Source: Paguma larvata (lineage: Eukaryota > Chordata > Mammalia > Carnivora > Viverridae). Taken from it: a DNA stretch of 64,000 nt. The position numbers and the translations under genes are program-made. Shown in pieces: positions 21,796 to 33,275 of the stretch; position 1 is the stretch's first letter; each line of letters opens with the position of its first letter. The notes under the pieces are model-generated. The model searched no databases. It was given only the letters and a program-made list of their open reading frames with translations, and was not told where the DNA came from. The DNA is taken from assembly GCA_030068075.1 (NCBI GenBank), contig CM057841.1, forward strand, positions 36,745,030 through 36,809,029, given 5' to 3'.

Positions 21796-22320
21796 TGAAA
21801 AAAGATTTTTACTTCTGGCCAAGATGAGGCAGTGAAGGCCACTTTTCCCAAAGATATGAAAAATACAGTGATGCCTAGAGTTGCCCAAATTTACTGCCTA
21901 TAGAAAGTTTCCAAGTCATGGTGAAAGGAGGAAATTTTTAGGAAAAGCCTGTCAAGCTAAGAGTTAAGGACACAGGGTTGGGACTCTGGGAAGGCAAAGG
22001 CAAATAGAGTTTGCAGGGCAGAGTATCCGAGAGCAGATAGCTGCCCGGAGATAGACTCCAGAGATCTGCAGGCTTCGAGCCCAGTTGAGTACTGGTAGTA
22101 CACAAATATAAGGAAACTAATGACAGCAAGCATATTACCATTGAAAAGATTCAAAGGGAACAATGCCCAGAGATTTCATGGTACCAGAAATAAAGTCTTT
22201 TCCCACCAGTCGGAGTGAAAAAACTCATAATTTACAGGACATCACATGGAGTACAGCCAAGGGTCATGTCTCAGCAATGAATGAAAACTAACTCTAGAGT
22301 AAATGCTGACTGGCCTCACT

Positions 22321-22347
22321 TAAAAAAAAAAAAAAAAAAGAAAAAAG
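22321..22347 (+). repeat. Poly-A tract
   Basis: About 18 A then GAAAAAAG, within the L1 leader region. Confidence 0.9.
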
Positions 22348-23118
22348 TTAGAAAGGAAAACTCAGAAGATCAGATGGTTCTAAGTAACTTTGTCACATCC
22401 AAGAATATATGACACATAATAAAGAGTACAACGAATTGAAATTGGCCAAGATCTGACACAAATGATACAATTAGTTGGCTAATGCAATAAAAACAAAATT
22501 ATTAAAACCGTATTCCATATTCTTAAGATACTAGAGGAACAATTGGACATGTTAACTGAAGACATAAAAAATATACCCAAATCAATCTTTAGACATTAGA
22601 CTTATAATACTTGAAACAGAAAATTTATTGAATGTGATTATCAGCATATTATATGTTGCAAAACATGAATGAAATGGAAGACATAGCAAAGCAATCTATT
22701 CAAAATGAAAACCAAAAGGGGAATCAGTGATAAAATGAGCCATTGACCCAAAATTATAAAACAAACAACTCTGAAAAATTGAAAAGGAAGAGGAAGACAG
22801 TAGATTTAAACTCAACTATATTAATAATCATTTTAAATGTAAATGGTTTACAAAACCATGTTAAAAGTAGAGATTGTCAGATTTGATTCAAAAGAATAAA
22901 AGTAAGACCTCAGTATATGCTGCCTACAAAAAAAAATCCCCTTAAATATAAAGATACAAACAGGTAAAAAGTGAAAGGATGGAAAAAGAGATACTCTGCT
23001 AGAATTAATTAAAAGAAAGCTTAAGTAGTTATATTAACATCAGAGAAAATAAATTTCAGAAAGAGAATATTACCAGGAATACATAGGGCTATTTCGTTAT
23101 CTATTACTATTTGTCTAT

Positions 23119-23190
23119 CAATTATCTATCTATCTATCATCTATCTATTTATCTATCTATCTATCTATCCATCCATCCATCCATCGTATA
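23119..23190 (+). repeat. (TATC)n / (CATC)n tetranucleotide microsatellite
   Basis: Compound repeat: imperfect TATC units from 23119, an uninterrupted run of about five TATC units (near 23150-23168), then four to five CATC units to 23186. Sits between two L1 ORF2 segments. Confidence 0.95.
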
Positions 23191-23757
23191 TCTACCTACC
23201 AAGCAATCAATTTATAAATTTTCCATCAATTTACTCCATTAATTGAATTACAAAAAGCTAGGCAATCTAATGCTTAGGCCAAAAATCTTTATCAAGCACC
23301 TTACCCAAGAGGATATATAACATCATTAATCAGTAGAGAAATGAAAATTAAAACCATGCACAGGTGCACTATACACCTATCGGAAAGGTTAAAATTGAAA
23401 CAAACAGAAAGGTTATACCCAACAAAAATATAATCAAATATATATAGAATCAATACACATGAGATGGTTCATAGTAACCTGAGCTAGAAAATCCTATAGC
23501 AGAGAGATAATGAAGCCACTTCTATATTCTCTGTGTGACAGCACTGATCAATATCACAAATACAACATTTGGGAAAATATTCAAATCTATACATATTGTA
23601 TGACTCCATTGGTATAAATTTTTAAATAGGCAAAATTAATTTGTTAAGATGTCATAGACATGTTTTTCCTTAGGCGTTATGATGACTGGTATGGAGCATA
23701 AAGGAAACTTTTTGGGGCACCAGTAATGTACAAATTTGATCTGCATTGTGATGAAGC

Positions 23758-23770
23758 AAGTATTTTCACT
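23758..23770 (+). repeat. Target-site duplication, left copy (aagtattttcact)
   Basis: Matches aagtatattcagt at 23968-23980 with two mismatches. Confidence 0.85.
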
Positions 23771-23967
23771 TTTTTAAGTTAATTTGTTTGTTTATTTGAC
23801 AGAGAGCAAGTGTAAGCAAGGGAGGGACAGAGAGAGAACCAGAAGCAGGCTCTGCACACTGTCAGTGTGCAGCCTGATGTAGAACTTGATCTCAGGAACC
23901 ATACGATCATGACCTAAGTCAAAATCAAGAGTCTGCCCCTTAACCAACTGAGCCACCCAGGTGCCCC
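23771..23967 (-). mobile_element. CAN-SINE inside the L1 remnant
   Basis: Minus-strand copy, more diverged: 'tttgtttatttgacagagag', 'agaagcaggctctgcacact', 'aactgagccacccaggtgcccc'. Flanked by an imperfect 13-bp target duplication, in keeping with an older insertion. The L1 3' end continues after it. Confidence 0.92.
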
Positions 23968-24070
23968 AAGTATATTCAGTTTTCAATAATTAATCGACTG
24001 AATCCATTTATGAGTTGTGCAAATTTTCTGAATATATGATTTATTACACCAAAATGTGTATCCAAAAAGA

Positions 24071-27000
24071 GATCTAAACAATACTCAGAATCAGATTTTC
24101 TCAGAAAAATGTCCTTTGAACATTTTTATTTGATAGAATACACATATTCACAGAACAAACCGTAAAGGGTGTATAAAGCTAAGATCCCAGGGAGACATAT
24201 TTACCATTTTGTTTCTGAAAAATAAAATCTGTTAGGTATAGTTTCTATGGCTTTGAAAAAATACAATGGCTATTTTCTTCATAAAATGCATTAGCACAGT
24301 GATATAGTTATTCAATATGAAAAAAATGATAAAGATAATTTAGTGTCATAGGTGAAAAGCTGTATGTCTTTGCAAAGTATAAATATCATAATACACATCT
24401 AATCACAAAAACAGCTTCCGTCTATCCTCCCTCCACTAAACGCTTTAATTTCAAACTGAATAAAACACTCCGACTGAAAGAATAATTTTGCATTTTTATG
24501 CCTGATGTTCTTTTTTCTCTTCTTTTTTATTAACTAATGCACAGTTTGGGTCAAAATGCTTTCTATCTTTTAAATTTGCACAAATTATTTTGGATACCGC
24601 CAGAGCTAAAAATGCATGCCAACATTAAAAAAAGAGAGAGAGAGAGAAAGGGAGGAATAATGTTGCTGAATGTTTCATGATCAGCATTTCCAGTTATGCC
24701 TGCATGTAAATACAAATGACACCCTGTCTCTGATTATGGACTATGAGCCTTACACACTTGAACAGCCTTGGCTTCCTCATGCTAATTTCTGCCCTGTGTG
24801 AAATCCCATAAATGTCACATCTGCCACAGTTCCTTTCCCAGTCTAACATATGCTTTCAATAGAGCTAAATATTCATCATTATCAAATGAGAAAATGTATG
24901 TGGAAATGCCTTGAAAACTATAAACCATTGAGGAAATAGATATAACACTCTGTTGTTACTGAGGGGGCTTTGGCTTCTGACTTAGCAAATTAGGACCATG
25001 GGGAATTCCTGGAAGAAGAGGAATGTTGTTTACTGAGAGATAAAAACTTGCTTCGGGAGTAATTCTCAGAGATCAGGAAGGACAGAACTTTCTGGGGCTG
25101 AAGGGTGTCAGAGTGGGTCAGTTTGTAACATTCGTTTTGTCCCTGGAGACTGAGGAAGTTTTCAGTAGAGGGAAGGAGAAATCCAAGGAAAGAGATGGCT
25201 TTCTCTTCCAGTTACAGCCAGGAAGTTTTGAGTATGAATTCTTGTAAACCTTGTTCAGTGGCTGTCTGTTCTCTGCATCTTTGCTTAAAGATAAAGCCAA
25301 AATATCATTAGAAAATGACTTAGGCTTTACTGAACTCTGAACCCAGGAGATTATTAGCTTTCATTTTTCTAAATAAGATTGTTCTGTTTTATCTGCTCTT
25401 CCTAAACATAAACCTTCCCCTTTCCTCCACCAACACCCTCCCCATTCCAACAAATAGAGATATTTAACACTCAGGAAGGAAGATGATCCGGCAATTAAGG
25501 CATTTAGATATCATTAGGTGCTCAAACTGCATCTTCCTGTTATTGCACACTTCCTATCTCAGTAGATGAAATATCTGAAAACAATCATCGCAAGGAAGAA
25601 CTTTAAGTAAAATCAGATATAAGCAACTAAAATCTTGAGAAGCACTGAAGCTTCATGAATAATTCTTGAATAGCGTGGTGTGAATGTTGCCTTGCTCAAC
25701 TCAGACTCTTTCAAGATGTTAGTTTCATGTTTTATTTAAGCCCAACATAAATGTTAACGTGATCCTCATCAGATTCCTTTTATCTAACTCCGAGGACTGA
25801 TGTGTTGATGTTGTAATATGGGAAGAGGGCTTGGAGATAGACTTTAAATGCCCATCCAGGTATTCTGTGAGGAGTCACAAATTTCTTTTCTAGGAACTCA
25901 GTTGTAAATTTGTCTGTCTTAGAGCACCACATCGGCAGACACATCTGCTGATCAGTGTTAAATGCATCTTCTATTGTCCAATTTGTAATCTAGATGTGTT
26001 TTATGGAGGTGTAGCTGAAGAAACATCATTATATGTAATATTTTCCTGAAAAGATTGAGCTGAGCAAGTGACCGATAAATTGTAGGTAATGCAAACATTA
26101 ATCAAAGAGAATGTCATTAAAAGCTTACTATAGCAGAGTCTCCATTGAGAAAGAAACTAATCTAGTTATTGGTCTATCTTCATTATAAATTGTTACTATT
26201 ATGATTATTTTATGATTCTACCAGTCAATAGTTCTCATGGATATTTAAGTCCCTGAGTTACTTACAAATTAAGTTTTGGACCTCAAGTCATTTGTAAATC
26301 AATTAGTTGTTGTTTCTCAGCTCAAAATCTGCTTTAAGCTAAAGTGTTCTATTTGGTAATTAGGGCCCCTGGCTATTCTGAATGGTGTATTGCCGTTACA
26401 TTTGAACATTAGAAGGTGGAACGAAGAAGATATTTTCATGATGCCTATGGTTGGATCATTTTTACCAAAACATTATTCCATTAGTGTGATGAGTTATTTA
26501 ATAGAAATGTAAGGGCAAGGCAGATTTTTATGTGGCACTTAAAAAAAGAAAAACGAAAACAAAAGTGAAACTAATATCTGGAAAGACTTTACCTTTATCA
26601 ATGCAGCATTCACTCTACTTGTCCTTAAATGATTTTCCAGGATTTCCTAGAGTGGGAGTCTTCTGACTACCATATATGTATCAAGGGAGGGGCTCAAGGG
26701 GCTTCTGAGCAGTTCTTCCCAGAACAGAGCTTAGTAGGTTACACATATAGGATGCTTGCAAAATTTAAGTGGATAGCCCCTGAATTTAATTTCTTTATTT
26801 TTGGTGGGTGAAAAGATGCTCCTACAGTGCAGAGACCAACTATATTAACGATATATTGTACTGTAGAGCACCTAGCCAGAAGAGGTTGATTATTTAAATT
26901 TTGCACAAAAGAAGTCCTTTGGTGTGATAATGATGGTCTTCTAAGGGTTATTTAGTTTGAGCTAACCCATGCATTTCAACTATGGCCAAATATTTCACTC

Positions 27001-27269
27001 TCTATACCATGACTTACAATGTGGTTTTCATCTGATTGAACTTTACAAGACTGCAAAAGGATTTGGAATCCAATATGTCAAAACAGACCATCTGCCTATG
27101 CATTTGAAGCCAATGAGATGGAATGTTTTGGTTTGTGTTCAATTATTACATGAAAATTGACCAATCTCTTCTTATGCATCTTTATTGTCTGGAAATAGAA
27201 ACCACACTCTTATAGAAGGTAGATGAATTTATCAGTCTAATGGGCTATGTCCAAGTGCAAGACAAGGAA
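24071..27269. other. Repeat-poor non-coding stretch
   Basis: About 3.2 kb in which I recognise no transposon apart from a short (AG)n run at 24632-24652. Several blocks (near 24480-24900 and 25950-26250) look unusually undecayed and may be conserved non-coding DNA. That is an impression, not a measurement. Open frames at 25118-25300, 26629-26811 and 26969-27160 lack recognisable protein features. Confidence 0.4.
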
Positions 27270-27510
27270 AGTTCTCTTTATTATGATTAAGAATAATAAT
27301 AATTCATAATAGCTTCTACTATATAGTTAGGACTAACTTTGGCCTCCATGGTTTGTACACACATCTAACCATTACGACAACCCTATCAGTTTGGGAGTAT
27401 GATAATTCAAATTTTCCAAATGAGACAACTCAGGCACAGAGAAATCAAGTAATTTATCCAAAGTCACATAAATAGAAATTGTAGATTTTAGATTTGAAAT
27501 TAGGGACATC
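27270..27510 (-). mobile_element. MIR SINE
   Basis: Reverse-complement MIR: 'acgacaaccctatcagtttg', 'ttttccaaatgagacaactc', 'aggcacagagaaatcaagta', 'atccaaagtcacataaatag'. Confidence 0.75.
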
Positions 27511-27734
27511 TCACTTCAGTGTAGTGGTCAAGCATTTCAGCTGTTCCTGTATTACCTCACTTTGCTGCACAGCCGCATAGAATAATATTAGAATTTGGTC
27601 TGAAAATGATTGAGATTTGAAACTATTCGTCATCAGTAGTGAGGTCAATAAAATGTTCAAAGTATCGTAGTTGAAGTTTTCTTTGAATATGTGCTTGATT
27701 TGTGGGTCATTCAGGTCACAGAATAGAACACAAT

Positions 27735-27905
27735 GGGGGGGCTGACACTCGGACACAGAAGACCTCTCTCCTCATTTCTGCTCTTGCTAGTTATGTGAAC
27801 TTAAGCAATTCCCGTGACCTCTCTCAACTGCATCATCCTCATCTTTAAAAATGAAGAGACCAGACTAAATTATATCTAATTCCTTTCCAGCTCTGACCTT
27901 TTGTT
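27735..27905 (+). mobile_element. MIR-family SINE
   Basis: Sense MIR-like order: 'ctagttatgtgaacttaagc', 'acctctctcaactgcatcat', 'cctcatctttaaaaatgaag', then 'ttcctttccagctctgacc', an ending seen in MIR3/MIR1-type subfamilies. Confidence 0.65.
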
Positions 27906-29639
27906 TCTAGAAAACCATATCCTTTACATTCATGAAGGGACAAACACAAAAAATATAGTAATAAAAATAAATATATGTAAATACCCTTATAGATTTTGTT
28001 AACCTTGTACTCCATAGATAGCATCTCCATTTCGTTGTCTGAAATATCATCATGTATTTTTCCCCTCAGCCCTGGTTGACACATGCTAATTAGAAGAAAA
28101 ATGCCTTCCTAAGTGAAGGGGGGCTCTTCATCTTCCACTTCACCATATGACTCGTGGCTCAAAGAAACATTTTATGGGCGTTTTTTAATATGCTACTGTT
28201 TTAACCTATTGACCTTGTCTTGGGCACTTTATTTTCTGTCTTCAGCTTCAATATTCATTAGCAACACTGTGACAAAAAGGAACATGAATGGCATGAGGAA
28301 GCTGAACCCAACTCAGGCTGACAAAACGTTGCTAGTGCTTACACACGGTAATGTAGCATAGCTGTTTGATGCTTCCGTATGAAGGCCTGATTTCCAAGGA
28401 CTCTGGAAGTATACAGAGACTTTTCATGTGAACAGCACATTTAAAGGCAAATACATTTTTAAAAATAACAATAAAGGCAGAATTTAGTTCCCCATCCCAA
28501 GTTAAAACTTCATTATGTGTCAAATATATTATTTGGGGCTGGTATGGAGCGCGACATGCTAAATGCTCTGACCGTTGCAGCATATGCATAGATAATACAT
28601 GCCTCATACAACTTTCATAAAGCCTCTCTGCTGATTCTCTCCTAATATCTCTCTAAAGACATTTGTGGTATCATTCTTCATTTATTTTGCATGCCGCTTT
28701 CACCCATTGTGGATAAACATGAATAAAAAATTCTGGAGGTATGAACAGTTATCTTTGCTGATGCTTGGTGAGATTTTAATAAAATATACATGACATCAGT
28801 GTCCGGGCATGTATCTGTGAATCATAGAGCAGTGAAGAAATCCAGAGATAATTATGATCTTTTATGGTGATAGAGAAATTAGCACCTGAGTAACATGCGA
28901 TGTAAAGTAGTGTGGACAGTCTCCTCTTCGCCCTTGAAACATTTGATTTGAATGCAAATAGTTAGCATATATTATTCTAATTATGAAGAACCTGTTCAGG
29001 AATGTGGAGAAGCAAAAGTAGAAAAGGACGGAGGAAATCCTCAAGTTAGTTAATCCTTGGTGCCGAGGCATCTCCTGTCTGAAAACAAAAGATCTCAAAA
29101 AGGAAAGTCTAGACCTCATGGCTTAGAAAAAAGGGATTTATTCATTTCCTTCCACTTCACCAGTGTTCCTCAGCCCTGTATAAAAAGCAAACTCTTCCTG
29201 TACTGTGAACAAAGTTTTGTATAGATTATTTATATCCTTTTTAGATTCTTTGAATTTATAAAACAAAATTAAACACACACCTATAATTTTTGGCTTCAGA
29301 AAAACACAGGCCATTTCCAATATCAGTCAATTGCAGTTTGATCTAACATGAAGACATCTGAATCATTAAAGCAAGGCTATGCTTTATAGCTCTTAGCAGA
29401 CCAGGAATAACTGTATTCAAAAAATAGATCAATGCATCATAAAATGTGAAGAGATATACTCTGTTATGTTAACTGTGGTTGCCTTTCTCTGATCAGTGAT
29501 TTCTTTTTGTATTTGTATATTTGATGCATTTTTAACATAATTTTCCATTACAGATTTACAAAAATAATACAGTTAATTAAAAACAAGCTAACAAAATTAA
29601 CGGCAGCTCTTATACCTTCCTTTTGTTTTTCAACTTTAA
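27906..29639. other. Non-coding sequence, nothing recognised
   Basis: About 1.7 kb without recognised repeats. Open frames at 28113-28361 and 28332-28607 overlap on opposite strands and look like chance frames. Confidence 0.4.
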
Positions 29640-29652
29640 AAACTGTCAGTGA
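29640..29652 (+). repeat. Target-site duplication, left copy (aaactgtcagtga)
   Basis: Exact 13-bp direct repeat with 29879-29891. Confidence 0.95.
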
Positions 29653-29878
29653 GTTGGGCAACTGGGTGGCTCAGTAGGTTGAGCTTTTAACTTTGGCTCA
29701 GGTTATGATCTCACGGCTCCTGAGTTCCAGCCCTGCATCAGGCTCTGTGCTGACAGCTCAGAGCCTGGAGCCTGCTTCACATTCTATGCCTCTGTCTCTC
29801 TCTGCCCCTTCCCTGCTCATGCTCCATCTGTCTGTCTCTCTCTCTCTCAAAAGTAAATAAACATTAAAAAAATTTTTT
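29653..29878 (+). mobile_element. CAN-SINE, full length
   Basis: Plus-strand element: 'caactgggtggctcagtagg', 'ggttatgatctcacggctcc', 'gctctgtgctgacagctcag', 'agcctggagcctgcttcac', CT-rich block with tctg units, and tail 'aagtaaataaacattaaaaa'. Flanked by an exact 13-bp target duplication. Confidence 0.96.
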
Positions 29879-29894
29879 AAACTGTCAGTGAATA

Positions 29895-30095
29895 AATGCT
29901 ATGATAGTCATTTACTTATGTATAACATCACAATATTTAGGATGTACTGTATACCAGAAAATGAAAGGTGTTTTATATGAATTAACTCGAATTCATATGG
30001 TAGTTCTGCAAGATAGGTATGATTTCTGTATTATAGTGAAGAAACAGATTCAGAGACTTTATGTAACTCAGAAACAGCAGCACTACCTGACCTAT
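29895..30095 (-). mobile_element. MIR SINE, old copy
   Basis: Reverse-complement MIR: 'gaattaactcgaattcatat', 'gcaagataggtatgatttct', 'gtgaagaaacagattcagag', 'actttatgtaactcagaaac'. Confidence 0.6.
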
Positions 30096-30109
30096 TAAAA
30101 TTTGTATGA

Positions 30110-30689
30110 GATCATTTTTAAATTCTTTTTTTTTTTTTTGGAGGACACCCAAGACCATACTCCACTGTTACATTCTTCTATGAGTATCTCTAGGCCATAG
30201 CATGGCTACAAATATTAAAGTCACATTTGTAGTTAATTTTTACTTCAGGTGAAGCTTTATTGCTTAGTTGAAATGTAATTATACCTTTTTCTTTTTCTTA
30301 AACACATTATACCAAAGCTATTAATTCAGATGGTCATATGATTGTGTAGAGGGCACACATTTGAACACTTCTGGTTATCTGGTTTTTGTTTACTACCTCA
30401 TGAAATGGAAGACTTTTATTTGTTTAAATCAATGCATCACTTTTATTAGATCAATTCTACCTCTTATAACTTTGATATTTTTTCCTACCTTTACTGTCAC
30501 ATAAATGTCTTTAGGGGAAACATACTATGTTCTATTTAAGTATTTAAATGTTCTAACTGTGGCCCTTACCAGCTCGGATGCTCTCAGGATGTTTAACCTG
30601 GAGATCAGCAGACCCAAGTTATCTTATTGATTCCTAATAAATGTAGGTAGCTTCCACCCGGCTCACCCTCCTCTTAGAAGTCAGAGTTG
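30110..30689. other. Non-coding sequence, nothing recognised
   Basis: Contains a short poly-T (30126-30140). No other feature recognised. Confidence 0.4.
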
Positions 30690-30925
30690 AGCTTTAGTTA
30701 GGCTTTGAGGTCAAACTGCTTGGCTTGAAGTCCTAGCTCTGCACTGTAGCTCTGTGACCTTGGGAAAGACACCTAACCTCCACTATTTCCACTGCTTCAT
30801 TGTAAGAGAGAGATGATGGATCTATGGAACTTGCCTTATAGAGTTTTTAATCTAGTTAATAGAATACTAACTACAGGCATGTAGTAAGTGCTCAGTATGT
30901 TGTTTATATGCTAATTATTTTTATT
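30690..30925 (+). mobile_element. MIR SINE, near full length
   Basis: One of the best-preserved MIRs here: 'aaactgcttggcttgaagtc', 'ctagctctgcactgtagctc', 'tgtgaccttgggaaagacac', 'ctaacctccactatttccac', 'catgtagtaagtgctcagta'. Confidence 0.85.
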
Positions 30926-31099
30926 TTTTAATAGCCTCTACAAATTTTCTTGTCAAAAGTTGACATAAAGCAAATAACCATTGAAAACGTGACATCTCTT
31001 TTCATCTTAGAATGTTCTGTTTGTTCTGTAGAACCATCTTGATCAGGGAGTACCATGTATTTTGGGAAGAAAAGCAAGGACTGAATCATGAATCTCTTC

Positions 31100-31290
31100 C
31101 CTGTACCTTCTGTTCAGAGCCTTCTGTACATCATACCATGAGAGCATTTTACATACTGTGTTGCAATTTCTTGTCTCTACTATTCTTATTTGACTCTGAG
31201 CCTTTTCAGGATTGAGACTGTATCTTTTTCTCTGTTTCCAGCCCCAGGCCCATTTTAGAGCCACCAAAAATTTTGGATAAATATAATATC
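31100..31290 (+). mobile_element. L2 LINE 3' fragment
   Basis: 'ggattgagactgtatctttt', 'tctctgtttccagccccagg' and 'ttttggataaatataat' fit the sense L2 3' end (gagggcagggatttttgtctgtt...ctgtatccccagcgcctag...aataaatatttg). Weak. Confidence 0.4.
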
Positions 31291-32289
31291 ACTGTGATGA
31301 TCAAATCTGGGATAATCAGAAGAGGAAAGTAAAAGATAGTCACCTTCTTTTCTTCTCTTTATGCAACCTCACATCCCTTGAGCTCAAATTTTAGTCAGAT
31401 GACTCTGGTGAGAACTAAAACACAAGTCCTATGTCTTTCCAAAGGCAGGACCCTATCAAAGCTGTAAAAATGAAACAGTGATTTACGTAATCTGAATCTT
31501 ACTTATCATCTGAAATCTTTGTTGTGGAACAAAAATAATCCAAAATATTTTTCTGTTGTTGATACTTGTGATGACAAAACAGTTAAAGTGTAGCAATTAT
31601 AACTTTTATTCTGGGGATTGTTCGGTTGTTCAGAGTGAACATTGTAGGTCATGTTCTAGAATGATTCAAGAACACATAGATTAGAGCACAGGTATTTTAG
31701 ATGGACTGTAAACAACCATAAGCCCCTTTCTGAAAATTTTAGCCTGTAATAAGAAATCTTGACTGATTTAAATGGCTCTAATTAAGTTTTTTTTTCCCAA
31801 ACCCTTTGAAAGGGATGGTTATTAATGAGGATGGAAAGCTTGATGAGCTGAGTCATTGCCATCATAGTAAAACGTGTTTTATAACAGCCTCCATTAAAAA
31901 AACAAATCCCATGACTTCATGGCCCTCCAGCTACCACCCCAATTCTCTGTGACCCTTTCTACACAAAAGCTCAAAAAAAGGTTAAACCTACAGTTTTTCC
32001 ATTCTTCAACCCCCGTTATCTACTCTACTCCCATTAGTCTTTTGGCCACCACGTGTCATTGACTAGATCAGCAGATTTTCATCTAAGTCCAGTGGTAATT
32101 GTCAACTTCATCTCTTTTGAACAAAATAGCAATAATTACCTCTTCTTGATGAAGCACTTTTGTATTTGGTTTCTCAGGATCCTCAGTCCTCTGACTTTCT
32201 TCCTATCTCTTGGGTTAAGTTCTTTTGCTGTTTTTTTTCTAGCTTACTCCAGGTATTTAAGTGGTGGAATGAACCACGGATCAACCTTT
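31291..32289. other. Non-coding sequence, nothing recognised
   Basis: No repeat or gene recognised. Confidence 0.4.
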
Positions 32290-33275
32290 ATCTCTCTTCT
32301 CTAAATCAAGTTTCTTTTCTCACCTTTAACCTTTCACGTAACCTGCAGACCGTCTCTCCCGTGAACCACTCCGCATCTCCTCCTGGATATTTAATTGGTG
32401 CCTCACACTTACAAGTAGCCAAACAGAACTCCTGGTTCCTAACTCCCCCAGATTGATCATCCAGCAGGGTTCTCATCTCGATAAATGTCAAGGATCTTCA
32501 CACAGCTGTTTAGAGCAAACGTTGTATTGGTCTAATTTACACTTTTCCTCACTCTTCATAGCCAATGCAACAGCATTTTATCGCTTTTACTTTCAGAACA
32601 TATCTCAAATTCAACCCCTTTACAACAGATGCATAACTATCAAGTCACCTTTTTCTATCTTCTAGACAATCAAGGTTTCTTGTAACTGCTCTCTCTCTGT
32701 TTTCTTTTGTTCTATTTTTATCTTTCTCTACACAACAGAGTTACCTTTTTTTAACCATCAGTAAGATCAAGTCACTCCGTATCATTTCCTCAACACTCTT
32801 TGCACATAAATCCTCACGATCCCTACAGGGATCTCTGTGGCCTGTGTTCTTGTCCATCTCTGGATTTGTCACTTACCACAGTCCTTCTTATTCATGCCTC
32901 TCCAGTATTCATGCTACTCTTTGGATAGGACAAGCTTATTGATCCTTTTGCCAAGAATAGCTTTCCTCTGGTATTTATTTACATGATCTGTTTCTTCATT
33001 TGTAATACACACCTGCTACTCCTGATTGAGGCTATCCCAGGCAAATCTGCATGGGAGAATCTTCTTTTCCATTCCACAGCCTACTTCATTTTCCTCCATA
33101 GCCTTTTAACAGTAAATGATCATTCTTACCTGATACTTCCTGACTATACCATACCAACTAGACTCTAAACACCATAAGGAAGACTGATTACTTATTTATT
33201 TTTGTCTTATTCACTGCTCTATCACCAGCCCCTAATGACTGTATGAGTTTAACAAATATTTGCTTTATAATTTGA
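32290..33275 (+). mobile_element. L2 LINE, long 3' fragment
   Basis: About 1 kb that tracks the sense L2 3' half: 'cctcctggatatttaattgg', 'agtagccaaacagaactcct', 'gatcaagtcactccgtatca', 'ctctccagtattcatgctac', 'ctagactctaaacaccataa', 'tcactgctctatcaccagcc', 'tttaacaaatatttgcttta'. The open frames at 32053-32665 and 32983-33168 are broken pieces of this reverse-transcriptase-derived sequence, not genes. Confidence 0.65.

Larger units (their letters stand above)
21796..24070 (+). mobile_element. Decayed L1 LINE, internally deleted
   Basis: Plus-strand L1M-type remnant. Its start resembles an L1 leader ('acttctggccaagatgaggc'). 22480-22740 matches the ORF1 region ('accgtattccatattcttaa', 'gaagacataaaaaatataccc'). 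22800-23090 matches early ORF2 ('ttaaatgtaaatggtttaca', 'gattgtcagatttgattcaa', 'gtgaaaggatggaaaaagag', 'gaatattaccaggaataca'). 23290-23400 is a late ORF2 piece ('cattaatcagtagagaaatg', 'aaattaaaaccatgcac'), and 23590-23750 the 3' end ('tatgactccattggtataaa', 'ggaaactttttggggcacca'). Large internal deletions and stops in all frames. It holds a microsatellite and a CAN-SINE. Confidence 0.7.

Noticed and set aside
23100..23200. CRISPR-like regularly repeated sequence
   Set aside because: It is a tetranucleotide microsatellite without spacers, in a mammalian genome.
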